The notes below the pieces were generated by a model that was not told the origin of the DNA, ran no database searches, and saw only the letters and a list, made by a program, of their open reading frames with translations. The position numbers were made by a program, and so were the translations under genes. Below, in pieces: positions 11,833-23,794 of a stretch of 64,000 bases of DNA. Source of the stretch: Proteles cristata cristata (Eukaryota > Chordata > Mammalia > Carnivora > Hyaenidae); the NCBI GenBank assembly GCA_017311185.1, contig JAESUZ010002388.1:62001-126000 (forward strand), in the 5' to 3' direction. Every line of letters starts with the position of its first letter. Position 1 is the first letter of the stretch.

Positions 11833-12015
11833 TTTTTTTTTTAACATTTATTTATCTTTGAAAGAGAGAGAGAGAAAGCAGGAGAGGGCTAGAAAGTGGG
11901 AAACAGCATCTGAAGCGGGCTTGCTCAGTAAGCACAGAGCCTGACACAGGGCTTGAAGTCACGAAGCCTGAGATCATGACCTGAGCTGAAATCAAGAGTT
12001 GGCCACTTAACTGCA
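11833..12015 (-). mobile_element. Can-SINE, decayed
   Basis: Follows the previous SINE's duplication immediately. Has TTAACATTTATTTATCTTTG and GAGATCATGACCTGAGCTGA, but the head is lost after CCACTTAACTG, so it is 5'-truncated or deleted. Confidence 0.82.
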
Positions 12016-12845
12016 CTCTTGTATCTTTGTATCTTGTAGCATAAAGCATCTAGGTTTGTTCACCACTCAATATTTATTTTGCCCCTACATCATGCTAGGC
12101 ACTTTGCTAAGAACTAGGGGTACAGAATTTTGGGGAACTATCTCCTCTTGGCCCATGTTCTAAGAAGCCAAAATATTAAAAGTGTTGCTTAGAAGAAAAT
12201 TTAGGTTTTTTCCTACTTGCTTGGAAGCATTGGTGGCCTCGTCTGATGCTTGAAGCAGATTTTGTTTAAGAAACTATTATTGAACTTCTCAAATATTGTC
12301 AAATATAGAGAGAATAATGTAATGAAGATGCCTGTGTCTATTGTTTGTTTAGCTTCAACAATTATGAGTGAATAGTCACTCTCGTTTCATATGCATCTCC
12401 TCCCACCCTCCCCCATTAGTTTGAAGTAACTCTCAGATATCACATCATTTCCTCTGTAACGATTTCAGTGCATAGAAGCAGTTGTCTTAATCAGCCCAGC
12501 ACAGCCTTCCTATGATAGTCATTATACCCAGGCTATAGTCCCATATACAAGGGGCAGTCAGGAAAATTGAGGTGGGCTTAGGAAAATCAGCTATTTATAG
12601 TCTCTTTTACCAGTTTCATAGTAGCTAAGATAGAGGAAGGAAAGCTCAGAGCATTTGATAACCTCCTGGAAAATACTGTTCCAGCAAACATGAACAAATA
12701 ATGAAGCATTTTAATTTCTGAGACAAAGAATCAAAAAGGTTTTGCCAATGAAATGGACATGAAGTTTTGAGGGCTTTTCCCCCCAAAAGAACTTAAATAT
12801 ATAGGAAGAAATTGTGTTTTGTCTATCATTGGACGGTGATATCTT
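12016..12845. other. No gene recognised
   Basis: Unassigned sequence. TCAACAATTATGAGTGAATA and similar stretches may be old L1 3' UTR, but I cannot place them. Confidence 0.4.
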
Positions 12846-12848
12846 TCT

Positions 12849-13051
12849 TTTTAAATGTTTATTTATTTTGAGAGAGAGAGAGCATGTGAGCAGGGGAGGG
12901 GCAGAGAGAGAGGGAGAGAGAGAATCCCAAGCAGGCTCCCTGCTGTCAGTGCAGAGCCCAAGGCAGGGCTCAATTCCATGAACCGTGAGATCATGACCTG
13001 AGCCAAAATCAAGAGTTGGACGCCTAACCGACTGAGTCACCCAGGCGCCCC
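12849..13051 (-). mobile_element. Can-SINE
   Basis: AAATGTTTATTTATTTTGAG tail side and CGACTGAGTCACCCAGGCGC head side, full length. Target duplication not clear. Confidence 0.92.
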
Positions 13052-13294
13052 TGGTAGCGATTTAAGCTATCTCAACTTCATTTATGTGATGGAAAACAAA
13101 GAACAGAAGTTTATTGTCTCACTTTTGCCTTTCCTCCCTTCTTTCTCTCTCTCAGAATGAGAGTAAGTAGGTAATTCAGTTAGTGCAGAGGCCTCAAGCT
13201 TCTCACATAAATAGCCAGATAGTAAATATGTTACGCTTTGTGAACTGTCAGGTCTCTGTCATAACTACTCAACTTATTGTGCAAAAGTAGCCAG

Positions 13295-13410
13295 AAAATC
13301 TGTAAGTTCCAAAAAAATTCTACTTATAGGTATTGAAATCTGAATTTTATAAAAAATCTGTAAGTTCCAAAAAAATTCTACTTATAGGTATTGAAATCTG
13401 AATTTTATAC
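13295..13410. repeat. 58-bp perfect tandem duplication
   Basis: The unit starting AAAATCTGTAAGTTCC and ending CTGAATTTTATA is present twice head to tail with essentially no difference, which indicates a recent duplication inside an old transposon fossil. Confidence 0.9.
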
Positions 13411-13474
13411 AATTTTCATGGGTTACACAATAGTCTTCTTTTTCTGATTTCTATTCAACCATTTAAAAATGTAC

Positions 13475-13600
13475 ATGGGATGCCTGGGTGCTCAATCAGT
13501 TCTGTTAGCACAGAGCCTGCTTGGGATTCTCTCTCTAGCTCTCGCCAGGCCTCTCTCTCTCTCAAAAAAAGTAAATAAACATTAAAAAAAAAAAAAAACC
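13475..13600 (+). mobile_element. Internally deleted Can-SINE
   Basis: Head GGGATGCCTGGGTG jumps from TCAATCAGTTCTGTTAGCAC directly to GAGCCTGCTTGGGATTCT, losing about 60 bp of the tRNA-like part. Ends AAATAAACATTAAA plus A-run. Confidence 0.85.
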
Positions 13601-13774
13601 ACTCAGCTCACAGATCATGCAAAACCAGTTGATAAGCTGGATTTGTCCTATAGGCTACAATTTGATGGCCCTTAGATTCATGTTTCAGAAGAGATGGGAG
13701 AGCTATAACCTTACATTTATTTAACAATTCCCCAAACATTTTCACACGTATTATTTCATTTGATGATTTGACCA

Positions 13775-13845
13775 ACTCCCTTAAGTATACATTCTCATCT
13801 TCTCATTTTACCAATGAGAAAACTGAGGCTCAAAGATTAGTCTAA
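13775..13845 (-). repeat. MIR fragment
   Basis: CATTTTACCAATGAGAAAAC followed by TGAGGCTCAAAG is the reverse complement of the MIR 'CTCAGTTTCCTCATCTGTAAAATG' core. Confidence 0.7.
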
Positions 13846-13850
13846 AGCAG

Positions 13851-14165
13851 TGGCTCTCAACCCTGGCTGCACATTGAAATGATCCAGGGGGATTTTAAGG
13901 AATTCTTCTCCTAGAAATACTGATTTGATTGGTCAGAGAACATGGCTGTCAAGTGGCAGCCATCTTGCTCCCCCTCTGCCAAAGGACATTTGCCAATGTC
14001 TAGAGATAATTTTGGTTGTAATGACTGACAAAGGGCAGGTGGTGAACTGGCCTGCAGTTTGTAGAATCCAATGATGTTTTGAAACATCCTACAATGCACA
14101 GAACAGGCCTTTGCTACAAAGAATTATCTGACCAAAATGTCAGTAGTGCCAAAGTTGAGAAACCC
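13851..14165 (+). mobile_element. MER5/MER20-type hAT fossil
   Basis: Begins CAGTGGCTCTCAACCCTGGC (MER5-like up to about 13925) and continues with MER20 sequence: GGACATTTGCCAATGTCTAG, CATCCTACAATGCACAGAAC, AAAGAATTATCTGACC, ending AAAGTTGAGAAAC. The ends are inverted-repeat-like (CAGTGG...TCTCAAC / GTTGAGAAAC). No transposase is encoded. Confidence 0.75.
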
Positions 14166-14169
14166 GGGT

Positions 14170-14830
14170 CTTGGGCAGGGCCCAGCCATTGATCTATATG
14201 ATAAGCTCCCCAAGTGAGTTTCCAGGAGGTAGCCTGTTATCTATTTTCTATCTGTGGCATGAAAGCTCAGTCATAACGTGGATATTTCATATCAACAGAC
14301 AATTGTGAATTTTCAAGGAAATATGATTCTAGCTCTTCACTGACAACTTTTTTTTTCTTGAGCTGCTAATAAGATGCTAAATGTGTGAGTTTGAAGCCCC
14401 TTTCTTTTGTTTTATATTGTCCACTCTATGGGGTGGTATTAAGGACAGAAAAGGCGTAGATAAGTCTGTCTTTGGTAACAGGGAGGTTTGCAAGAAACAG
14501 AACTTATGTATTTACTCGAAAAGCTCCTACTTTGAAACACACAGGAGTCTGATTGGCTTAGGGAAGACTGCAAGTCTTCCAGAAGGGTGCAGTAAACTGA
14601 TGCTTTCAAAGGGGAATGCAGATGTATGAAGGCCTGAGAGGTATGCGTCTGGAGAAAGAAAATGTAGAAAATGTAACTTTTTCCTATTCAGGCTACTGAG
14701 GTGAGATGGAGCCCAGGGAATATTAGTGCAAGTTGATTAGGGCATTCAGAAGGCACTCAAGAGAGATACTGGAAAGATCTATAGTGCAAGGGTTCAAAAC
14801 AACTTAATGCAAAGGGAGAAGAAAACATTG
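14170..14830. other. No gene recognised
   Basis: Unassigned. The 82-codon frame at 14381-14629 has no recognisable domain, splice context or codon support. Confidence 0.5.
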
Positions 14831-14834
14831 TGTG

Positions 14835-15025
14835 GGTCAGTGTTTCTCACAATGTGGTCCTTGAGTCATTTACAAAACTACTGTCCGGGCTATTTATTAA
14901 AAGTACAGAGTTGTCAGGTCCCATGAAGATCTTTTGAATCAAGACCGGTGTGGAGCCCTGGAATCTCCATGTTTAACAGGCTCTCCAAGTGTTTCTGATA
15001 CATACTGAAGTTTGAGAAGCACGGG
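14835..15025 (+). mobile_element. MER5A-like hAT fossil
   Basis: GTTTCTCACAATGTGGTCCT at one end, CTCTCCAAGTGTTTCTGATA and AAGTTTGAGAAGCAC at the other, matching the MER5 pattern. Confidence 0.75.
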
Positions 15026-15239
15026 TATAAGCAGAACTTTGGCTCTAAAGGTTGGTTTTAGAGCCCCTCTAAAGGAGGATGGTTAAGATGACAGTGTAAT
15101 TTGAAATAAGTCCCTTGCCTTAGGAAAGAATGTCTTCCTGAGAAGTCGTGTGTTAATGGAGGTTTTCTACATTTACATTTATTGTAATTGCACCAGTGGG
15201 ATTCATTATTACTCAAAGGAGGCCAAAGGTTTAGACTTT

Positions 15240-15392
15240 CATAGAGTGAATGTTCACATTCAACTGATATTTTAAAACATTTGGGGGATCTTGAATCACT
15301 ATATAGTACACCTGAAACTAACATAACAGTGTATGAGTCTGCAGAAGAGACTCATTCTACTGGAATTTAAATAAAAACTTTAAAAAATTGGT
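15240..15392 (+). mobile_element. L1 3' end fragment
   Basis: GTACACCTGAAACTAACATA and CTACTGGAATTTAAATAAAA are typical of L1MA-lineage 3' UTRs; ends in an A-rich tail. Confidence 0.65.
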
Positions 15393-15395
15393 GGA

Positions 15396-16884
15396 CCTAA
15401 TCTATTATTATCAATATTAGCTAACTACCTAAAACAAAATACAAGCATCTAAAAATATTCACTTAATACCTATTTCTGTGATCCTTTAGCATTTTTGCCT
15501 TTCACAAAAACGTTTTGTGTCAATTTTAAGCTCAGAAAATAGAGCGAATTAGGTTTAATTAAATTTGACAACCATGATAACATGCTTGTTATGATTATAT
15601 AAATGAGATTTTTGTGGCTTCCATATCTGTTGCATCTCATGTTCAAACAAAGATCTCATATTGGAGCAGAAATATGCTGATTAGATGAATGACATTAAGT
15701 ACAAAATTGTATTGTGCTGGGTGCATTTGAATTTTACGCAAAGAACAGACTCAGAGTCTGATTATCCCAGTCTCTGATTGCTTTGTCATTCACAGTTTTG
15801 ATAAATGGTTTAATCATTTAATGAATTGATAATTTGCTATTGAGTCAACAAAATATCAAATTGCAAACCTTACTTATGAAAATCTGAAGACTAGCTGGAT
15901 TTTCATCTGTTGTGTTATTTAATCGTGTATATGTAATTGTTTGAATTTTTCTACTGTCCTTAATCACTTCCACTTGATTTGATAAGGCTCTCGCAGGCTC
16001 TCTGTAAGATTTTCATTTTGACGGGCTGATGATAATACATGGCACATTGAGAATTACAGCAACTCGAATTGAGGAGAATAATGGCTTTATAGTGTGGAAA
16101 TGTAGAGTCTCTATTTAGAAAATCAAATCGGTGCATAAATGAAATGCATTCCCAGCTTGTTTCCAAATTATCTGTTCAATGAGGCCCATGTCAATCCACA
16201 GTGTTTTCAGTGTAAAGGAATCCAGAAGAGTATAGAATTTCAGAATTAAAGATTGTTAGAGCTGGAGGGAACTTAGGATTTCTCAAAATCAAATATCTAG
16301 AAGGGCCAGGCAATTAACATAAACAAATGATGTGCAGCAAACTACAACATAAGGGAGGGGGCTCCCCTTGTTGGTTGTGGAAGTGTGGGCTCAGTGTTTC
16401 TAAATATTCTGATTTTTCACGAGGTGCCCACATTTGGTTTTCCCTTTTCATCCTGCTAAGTCACTACCAGGACGGGAGACCCCTCTTCTTAGTCACTGCT
16501 GATTGCACAAGGGACAGATGCCTGCGTTTGAGGGATGCTGCTCACCCATAGGCTGGCAGCCAACTCTTGTGGCCCCGGCTTAAGATGAACAGAGGCAGAC
16601 TATTATTACCTCAGGAAGCTTGATGCATGACACATTGGAAATTTACCAGTTGGGAGCAGCACGGAAATTTACCAGTTGTGTCAAGAAGTTGACACAGAGA
16701 CTGGAGCCAAGTCATGTTAATTGCAGAGTCTTTGACACAAAGTCACACACTTCTGCAACTGAGGTCCTCAGAGTGGCTTAGAATCTAAACCCACCCACCA
16801 TCCAGGTCCCCACACTAGGTATGGTGTTTTATTTTTGCAGTGATCTAAGGCAGAGAGAAATGGACATAGTGTATTCAGAAATGT
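15396..16884. other. No gene recognised
   Basis: AT-rich and mostly unassigned. GGAAATTTACCAGTTG is present twice near 16640-16680. No exon could be supported. Confidence 0.5.
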
Positions 16885-17005
16885 GTATTGGGTTAACTGG
16901 AGATAAATGTACTTATCTTCCAGAGCCATTCTAAGAATTAAATGATAACATGTGGAAGGGTCTAGGTTAGTACCTGACACATAGTAGGTACTTAGTCTCC
17001 CTTTC
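16885..17005 (+). repeat. MIR 3' part
   Basis: AGAATTAAATGATAACATGT and GTACCTGACACATAGTAGGT match the 3' end of MIR. Confidence 0.7.
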
Positions 17006-17009
17006 TGGC

Positions 17010-17690
17010 TCCCTTCCTTTCTCCTGCCCCACTACCTATGTGTTGATATGTAGTGATGGGCTCAGTCAAGGGCAGGATGCCAGTATCTGAGACTCAGGCC
17101 AATGATGGATAAAGAGTTTTTTTCCTATTAGCCAGCTGTTACCTGAAAGGCCCCTGTCTATAACTCATATTTTTCCAGACTCAAGTCTTGAAGGGAATGG
17201 GCAAAAGACCTTGACCCTGATCCTGGCTGCCTGTCTCTGTCAGAAGCCACTCTAGCTATTTACAGTAGAAAGCGATTTAATAAGGAAATTAGATTTGAAA
17301 CAAAACTCCTTGGAAGGACTAGAAGAGTGGGCTCTAGGATGAGCCTGAAGAAATGATTCCCAGAATCTTGTAGAAATGATCTACCAATTGGCTACTGCCT
17401 CTGATACAACCACTGGAAGGCTCCATTCCAAAACATAATCACCGTGGCTGTGGCCCGGGGAACAGAAGCTGACATCAGGAAATGCCGATGTCACTGATGG
17501 GAACTGCCTCTTGACAGCAAGAAGGTGGAGACTGGATTCTGGTACATGGCTGTAGAACTTTCTCAGGATTATCAGGGTAAAGGAGCCAAAAGGGCAGGGA
17601 AAGTTGCCTTGGTTTCGCTTCTGCTTTCCAAATCTCTTATATGTACACATAATTGGTAGAAGCTATTGCACATCCAGAACTGTAGCTATG
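17010..17690. other. No gene recognised
   Basis: Unassigned sequence between a MIR and an L1 fragment. The minus frame at 17381-17650 has no family resemblance. Confidence 0.5.
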
Positions 17691-19020
17691 AATCTGAAAC
17701 ATTTAATGTAGTCCCTATCAAAATGCCAATAACATTTTTACAGAAGTAGGACAAACAATCCTAAAATCTGTATGGAATCACAAAAGACCTTGACTAGGCA
17801 AAACAATCTTGAAAAAAACAAAACAAAGCTGGAGGCATCTCAATTCCAGACTTAAAGTTATATTACGAATCTGTAATAATCAAAACAGTATGGCACTGGG
17901 ATAAAAATAGACAATGTTCAATGGAACAGAATAGAAAGCCCAGAAATAAACCCACAGCTACACGGTCAGTTAATCTTTGACAACGGAGGCAAGGATATGC
18001 AATGGGAAAAAGAGAGTCTCTTCAATACATGGTGTTGGGAAAACTAGTCAACTACATGTAAAAGAATGAAACTGGACCACTTTCTTATACCATACACAAA
18101 AACAAACCCAAAATGGATTAAGGACCTAAATGTGTGACCTGAAACCATCAAAATTCCAGAGAAGAGCATAGGTAGTAATTTCTCTGACATTGGTCATTAC
18201 AACATCTTTCTAGATAAATCTCCTGAGGAAATGGGAACAAAAGTAAAAGAAACTATTGGGACTACATCAAAATAAAGAGCTTCTGCACAGCAAACAAAAC
18301 AACCAACAAAACAAAAAACAGCCCACTGGATGGAGAAGATATTTACAAATGACATATCCAGTAAAGGTTTAGTATACAAAATATATAAAGAACTTATACA
18401 ACTCTATACCAAACCCTCCCAAATAATCCAATTTAAAAATGGGCAGAAGACATGAACAGACATTTCTCCAAAGAAGACATACAGATGACCTACAGACATC
18501 TGTATGTATGTATAATGGAATATTATTCAGCCATAGAAAAGAATAAAATCTTGCCGTTTGCAACAACATGGATAGATTTGAAGAATGTAAAGCCAAGCAA
18601 AATAAGCCAGAGAAAGGCAGATGCCAGATGATGTCACTCATATGTAAAATTTCAGAAATGAAACAAATGAACAAAGGAAAACAAAAGAGACAAATCAAGA
18701 AACATATGTTTAACTATAGAGAACAAAGTGATGGATGGCAGAGGGGCGGTGGGTAGGGGATGGGTGAAATAGGTGAAAGGATTAAGAATATATTCATTTT
18801 GTTGTTGTTGTTTGCTGTAAATGTAACTTTGTTTTTCACAACATTATATTAGCTTCAGGTGTACAATACAGTGATTCAACAATCTCTTGCATCACCTGGT
18901 GAAGAGTACACTTACCCTGATGAACACTGAGTAATATGTGGAGCTGTTGAAACACTATATTGTACACCTGAAACTAATAAACACTGCATGTTAACTACAC
19001 TGGAATTAAAATTTAAGAAA
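17690..19020 (+). mobile_element. L1 fragment: ORF2 3' part and 3' UTR
   Basis: CCAATAACATTTTTACAGAA, TCAATGGAACAGAATAGAAA and TACATGGTGTTGGGAAAACT are L1 ORF2 sequence. TAATGGAATATTATTCAGCC is the ORF2 end and GAACACTGAGTAATATGTGG ... ACACCTGAAACTAATAAACA the 3' UTR. Stop codons and deletions break the frame (about 18500 skips a large section). Old, immobile copy. Confidence 0.85.
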
Positions 19021-19024
19021 AGAA

Positions 19025-19815
19025 TGAAGTAGCAGGAAAATAGGAAACATTTATAGTAAAAAAAAAAAAGAGTCTATGAAATGTATTTTCAGTTTTTCAG
19101 TCTGGTACTGAAAAAGGTACACTAGGGGCAAGTGGGAACAAAGGTGAGAAAAAAGGATGAATCCATGGTGTCTACATCGCTATCCTACATATTAGTCTGT
19201 GAAGGCTCTCAGGATCTCCTTGAGCCTGCCAACGAGAGTACCTGCCACCTAGTACCATCTGAATTCTAAACTACAGTAAATCCTGATTGTAGATTAGAAT
19301 TGGTAATTCTAATAAAACACATCTATCGTTTTGTGCCTGTTCTTTACCCACCCCCTGGTCACTAAGCTCCTATATTTTCTGCAGGGATGATGGTGGGTGG
19401 GGGAGTGATGTAGGAACAACTGTCTTGTGATCATCGGGGACTTTTTCAGTTCAGAGTAAGTTCTCCTGGGTACAGTAAGTTTAACAGAGCTTTACTTTTG
19501 TGCTTCTTGAGACGGTGGAGACCAGCTGAAAATATGTCTCTTTGTTAGCTTTGCAGTGCTATATGACCCTGCCTTTTATGTGATTATGCTATATGACCCT
19601 GCCTCATTCAGAGCTTTTTAAAAACTGTTCCAGACTTGCTTCTTGGTTGTATTTTCTTTAGTATGCTCTGGGGTTTGAGATAATGCTTACAGTGCATTTA
19701 ACCGGGGGGGGGGGGCAGGAATCATTATGCCTGGATTCAAGATCAATATCACTGGCAAGATCATAGCACAAGCTCACATCCTGAAGGGAGAGGTGCCCAT
19801 CTAAAGGGAGTATGC
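19025..19815. other. No gene recognised
   Basis: Unassigned. TGCTATATGACCCTGCCT occurs twice (19557-19574 and 19587-19604) and a G-run lies near 19704-19713. Confidence 0.5.
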
Positions 19816-20510
19816 ATCAGTCAAGGTCCCAGCTAGGAATAGTTGGCACAATTTGAGTAATTTTTTTTTTATTTTTATTTATTTCTAGAAGAGAGAGAGC
19901 GCGAGCAGGGGAGGTTCAGAGAGAGAGGGAGTCACAGACTGAAACAGGCTCCAGGCTCTGAGCTGGCAGTCAGCACAGAGCCCGATGCGGGGCTCGAACC
20001 CACGAACCGCGAGATCATGACCCAAGCGAAAGTCGGACGCTTAACCGACTAAGCCACCCAGGCGCCCCATAATTTGAGTAATTTGATAAGAATTTAATTA
20101 AAGGTACAGGGAGATCTAATGAATCATCAAAGGAGAGTATAGGACTTCAGGGCTAGCAACAGTGCAGGATTTATTACATCTGATGCCTAAAGGGTCGTTA
20201 CCAGAATGTGGCTACCACATCACCCGTGGCTGCCAGACGTGGGGAGGGTAGCTACGTGGAAAGATCCTCTTGGCAGCAGCTCGTTGCCTTCAGTAGTTCC
20301 CAAAGGGAGAGAGCTGGGAGAATAAATACTCTCTCACCATCCTCTCAACCCCTACTGGCCCTCCCCATTGGCCAAACCCAAGCAGAAGCCAGAAGGCAAG
20401 GGAGCCCATTGGCTAAGTCCATACAGGTCAGTTTTCTGGGGGCACAGAGCATGGTAGAGAAGGTTGGAGACGGAGTTGATGGGCAAATGGAAGATACCCA
20501 GCACAGGCAG
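19815..20510. repeat. Ancient interspersed repeat, possibly LTR-derived
   Basis: GTCAAGGTCCCAGCTAGGAA, CCATTGGCCAAACCCAAGCA and GAGCCCATTGGCTAAGTCCA belong to a repeat I recognise as widespread in mammals but cannot name reliably. It is split by the SINE at 19864-20070. The 133-codon frame at 20208-20609 runs through it and is not a gene. Confidence 0.45.
19864..20070 (-). mobile_element. Can-SINE, young-looking
   Basis: CpG-retaining copy (CGAACCCACGAACCGCGAGA, CAGGCGCCCC). Perfect AATTTGAGTAATTT duplication at 19850-19863 and 20071-20084. Confidence 0.96.
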
Positions 20511-20724
20511 GACGGAAGCCATTGTCTCAGTGAGCCTCAGAGAAGTGACACAGCCCTGGAGGCCCTCATTCTTTTCCTTGGCTCCACATTTGTACCTTTG
20601 CACCTTTGAGAAGTTTCCCTTTTTTCACTCCTGTGCCTACAGATGTGAGTGTATACATCTGCTGTGTCAGATAGTGTGGGTATTGTCTTTTGTGAAATGT
20701 CCACCTGCTGCAAGTGCGGGAAGA

Positions 20725-22170
20725 GGTGGATCAGTGGAATAGAATCAGAAGCCTAGAAACAGACACCATCAGAGATCAATGCTTAATAATTGAAAGTGGC
20801 AAAAAAAAAGTTAAGGAGAAATTGTTATTACAATTTCTTCTAGTTAACGACTGTGGCACCATTATTCAATAAAGCTATATAGTCTGACCTCACACTTCAC
20901 CAAAATAAATTGCATACGGATTAAGTAGTTAAATGTAAATAACAAAACAAGAGGTCTAGAGGAAAAAAACAAATATAATTTAGGAAAAGGGAAGGTCTTT
21001 TAAAACATGTCCCTCAAGACAAAACCATAAAGGAAAAGATAGATGTGAATGTATAAAAATCAAATTTCTGGGGCACCTGGGTGGCTCAGTTGGTTAAGTG
21101 TCCAACTCTTGGTTTCAGCTCAGGTCATGATTCGCAGGCTCCACAGTGACAGCATGGAGCCTGCTTGGGATCCTCTCCCACTCTCTCTGCTCCTCCCCTG
21201 CTCACATGTGCTCTCTCCCTCTTAAAAAAAATATTCTTAAAAAATGAAGTTCCAGTTTCTTAAAAAAATAACTAAAAACAAAAATAAACTTTCTATATGC
21301 CAAAGAAATAAAAAGGCAAGGATATGCTGAGAAGACTTGTGACCTATGAAAAAGGGTTAACACATACGGTATTTACAAGTCAGTAAAGAAGATAAATATT
21401 CTAACAGGAAAAAAAACCAGGCAAAAGACAAGGACAGGCAGTTTACAAAGGAACAAATACAAATAGCCAATGAAAAAATGAAAGCAGTTCAAATTCACTA
21501 ATAATAAAAAACGAAAATGAACCAAAAACACCATGCCATTTATCAATTTTTCCCCCATGTTTTGCCTAGCATGGCAAAGAATAAAGGAAATGATAATAGC
21601 CAGTGTTGACCAGGGCATGAGGAAATAAGCACTTTCAAATACAGCTGTTGGGAGAATAAATTGGTATAATCTTTCTGGAGGGTAATTTGGGAATATGTTT
21701 CAAAAGTATTAAATGTGCCTGCTCTTTAACGGAGTTGTTAAAATCACAGGAATTGATCCTAAGGAAATAATCAGATACACTATTTGTAAAAACAACATTG
21801 TTTCACAATGTTGAAAATTTAGAAACCATCTGACTGCTTTAACAGTATGGAATTGGCTAACTAATTATGATACATCCGTCAGTGAATCGCAGTACATCCA
21901 TATGTTGGAATACTATTCAGCCATTAAAAATAATGTCATACAAGAATGACATGCAAAATGCCTATGGTATACCAATAAGTGCAAAAAGTAGGCGATGGAC
22001 TTGTGTGTATTGAGTGTATTGATTGTACAACTCATAGAAAGATAGGAAGGAAACAAAATATTAATGAGGGTTATTTCTGGGTGGTAAAGTTATGGATGGT
22101 TTTAATGTTTGTGTTTTTCAGCTTTTTATTCCCAATTGTTTTGCATTACGAAAGCATTCTCTAGGAAAAA
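20725..22170 (+). mobile_element. Old L1 fragment with SINE insertion
   Basis: GGATCAGTGGAATAGAATCA and later GGAATACTATTCAGCCATTA are L1 ORF2 sequence. The part after 21640 (GGTATAATCTTTCTGGAGGG, TAAAATCACAGGAATTGATC) resembles the ORF2 end of old L1M elements. Frames are destroyed. A SINE sits at 21070-21245. Confidence 0.7.
21070..21245 (+). mobile_element. Can-SINE
   Basis: GGGGCACCTGGGTGGCTCAG head. The middle is shortened (TCATGATTCGCAGGCTCCAC), so the B-box-like section is deleted. Confidence 0.9.
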
Positions 22171-22174
22171 AAAA

Positions 22175-22714
22175 AAACTAGAAATCACTATTACAGGGTA
22201 AACTCTTGTGGTTTGTTCTTTTGTCTATAAACGCAACTGATGGAGGATAAATAATTTGTGTTCATAGTGGTCTTGTGCCAAGTCCAGCCTGTTAGACCTA
22301 TACTAAATTTCCATAAGCAATAACAAGAGTGGATCAGATTGTGGATAGTTTAAATGAGAAAACTGCTGGGAAACTCACCTCACTGCATCCTGCACAATGA
22401 AGACATGGCTTTCTCTGACACTTGCTTTTCAACCTCCAGTGGCCACTGAATGTCACTGTGGTTTCAGGGAAATGCAGCAAAGATAAGACTTTTTGGTCCT
22501 GGTAATGACTGTGGAAGTTGGGGCAAGAAAAATAAATAGGCAGATCAGTCCCAGAATTCTCTAGAGGCCTGCACAAGGCCTACAGCCTCCTGTCCCTACT
22601 AACAATACATTTGGGCTGATAAACGAGCAATGAGAACAGAATGTTTGAGTCAACGCTTCTCAGACACGAAGCTTTTCCAAGTACCATGTAGTAAAAACCA
22701 AAAGCCCCAGGTTG
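22175..22714. other. No gene recognised
   Basis: Unassigned sequence. The minus frame at 22334-22576 shows no domain or splice context. Confidence 0.5.
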
Positions 22715-22985
22715 TGACCCGGGTTCTGCCAAACCCTGGCCAGGTTCCGTCAATGGACAGTTGGGGAAACTGAGCTCAGAGATAGAGGACAGCCTCAGGA
22801 GGCAGAAAGGGGTTACCCGACAGGCTGACTAAACACCTGCTTAGGGTACCAGCCGAGAGCAAAGGGACCAACTAGCGATGCCTTTCCTGGAGGCAGAAGT
22901 CATGTAGCATCCCCTCATCTCCATACTCTGGTGTACAGTGTGGGGTCTGGCACATAGTAGGTGCTCAGGAAAGTTGGAATGGCAT
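22715..22985. repeat. MIR-like fragments
   Basis: AGTTGGGGAAACTGAGCTCA (minus MIR core) and, separately, GGTCTGGCACATAGTAGGTG (MIR 3' end, plus). Low identity. Confidence 0.5.
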
Positions 22986-22989
22986 GCCT

Positions 22990-23790
22990 GATTACTATCC
23001 CTTCAGTCTGGATTAGGCGCCCCTCCCCAGTGATGCCACCGTACTTGTGTTTACTTCTATCATAACACTTATGGTGCTGAGTTACAGTGGTCCCTTTACA
23101 TGCCGGTTGGTTGCTCGAGGCTAGGGGACTGTCTTTTGATACAATCTCCTGCACTTGGTGCAAAAGAAAAAAAAGTTTTTATGATCCCTCTCTGCTCTCC
23201 CCCGTCCCCCATCCACCCAAGGTGGTGCATCATGGTAACTGTCAAATCCTCTCCCCCTTGCCCCAATGGGCTGAGTTACAAGTTTGGAGAAGCTGGAATT
23301 GGATGAGGGGTAGGAATAAGAGGTCCAGGAGTAGAGGTTAGTGAGGCTAGGCAGCTCTAAGTCGGTGATGGCAAACCTACGCCATTGGTGGGATGGTTGG
23401 AGAGAGATGCTGAGAGCAGGAGACACGTCACAAGGGGGCTGACGAATTTGCATATGATGTAAATGCTTCCTCTCTCTCCCTGTGAAATCTTCAGTACGAC
23501 CTTCAATGCTCTGTCAATAGATTTTTGGGTGTGTGTGTGAAGAAGTGTCAACGTTGGTGGGCAAAGGCAGGTGCTGTCCCTGGGAAAAACTGATCCATGT
23601 GTTATAGTCGCCCAGCACACGCGCCCCTCGGCTCCACGCTCTTTCCAGGACAGCTGATTTATCTTATTCACATAGGCCTGTTATCGTCAGCTGTCCTGAT
23701 ATCTGGGAGCCTCAGAGACGAAATGTGACTCTGCGTAAAGTCAACCCCCAAGTGTACACAGAGTGGCTACTTCCGTGGTACTGACCCTTC
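22990..23790. other. No gene recognised
   Basis: Overlapping frames on both strands at 23087-23453 contradict one another and resemble no family. Confidence 0.5.
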
Positions 23791-23794
23791 TTTT

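Larger units (their letters stand above)
13190..13675 (+). mobile_element. hAT (MER/Charlie-type) fossil, interrupted
   Basis: AGCCAGATAGTAAATATGTT, then CTACTCAACTTATTG, and at the far end GGATTTGTCCTATAGGCTAC belong to one non-autonomous hAT family, also present at 45421-45645. Between the two halves lie a 58-bp tandem duplication and a short SINE. Confidence 0.6.

Noticed and set aside
11645..12015. Two adjacent minus SINEs as one tandem duplication
   Set aside because: They differ in sequence, and the first has its own target duplication between them, so they are independent insertions.
20208..20609. 133-codon plus-strand open frame
   Set aside because: Lies in an ancient interspersed repeat with no protein resemblance.
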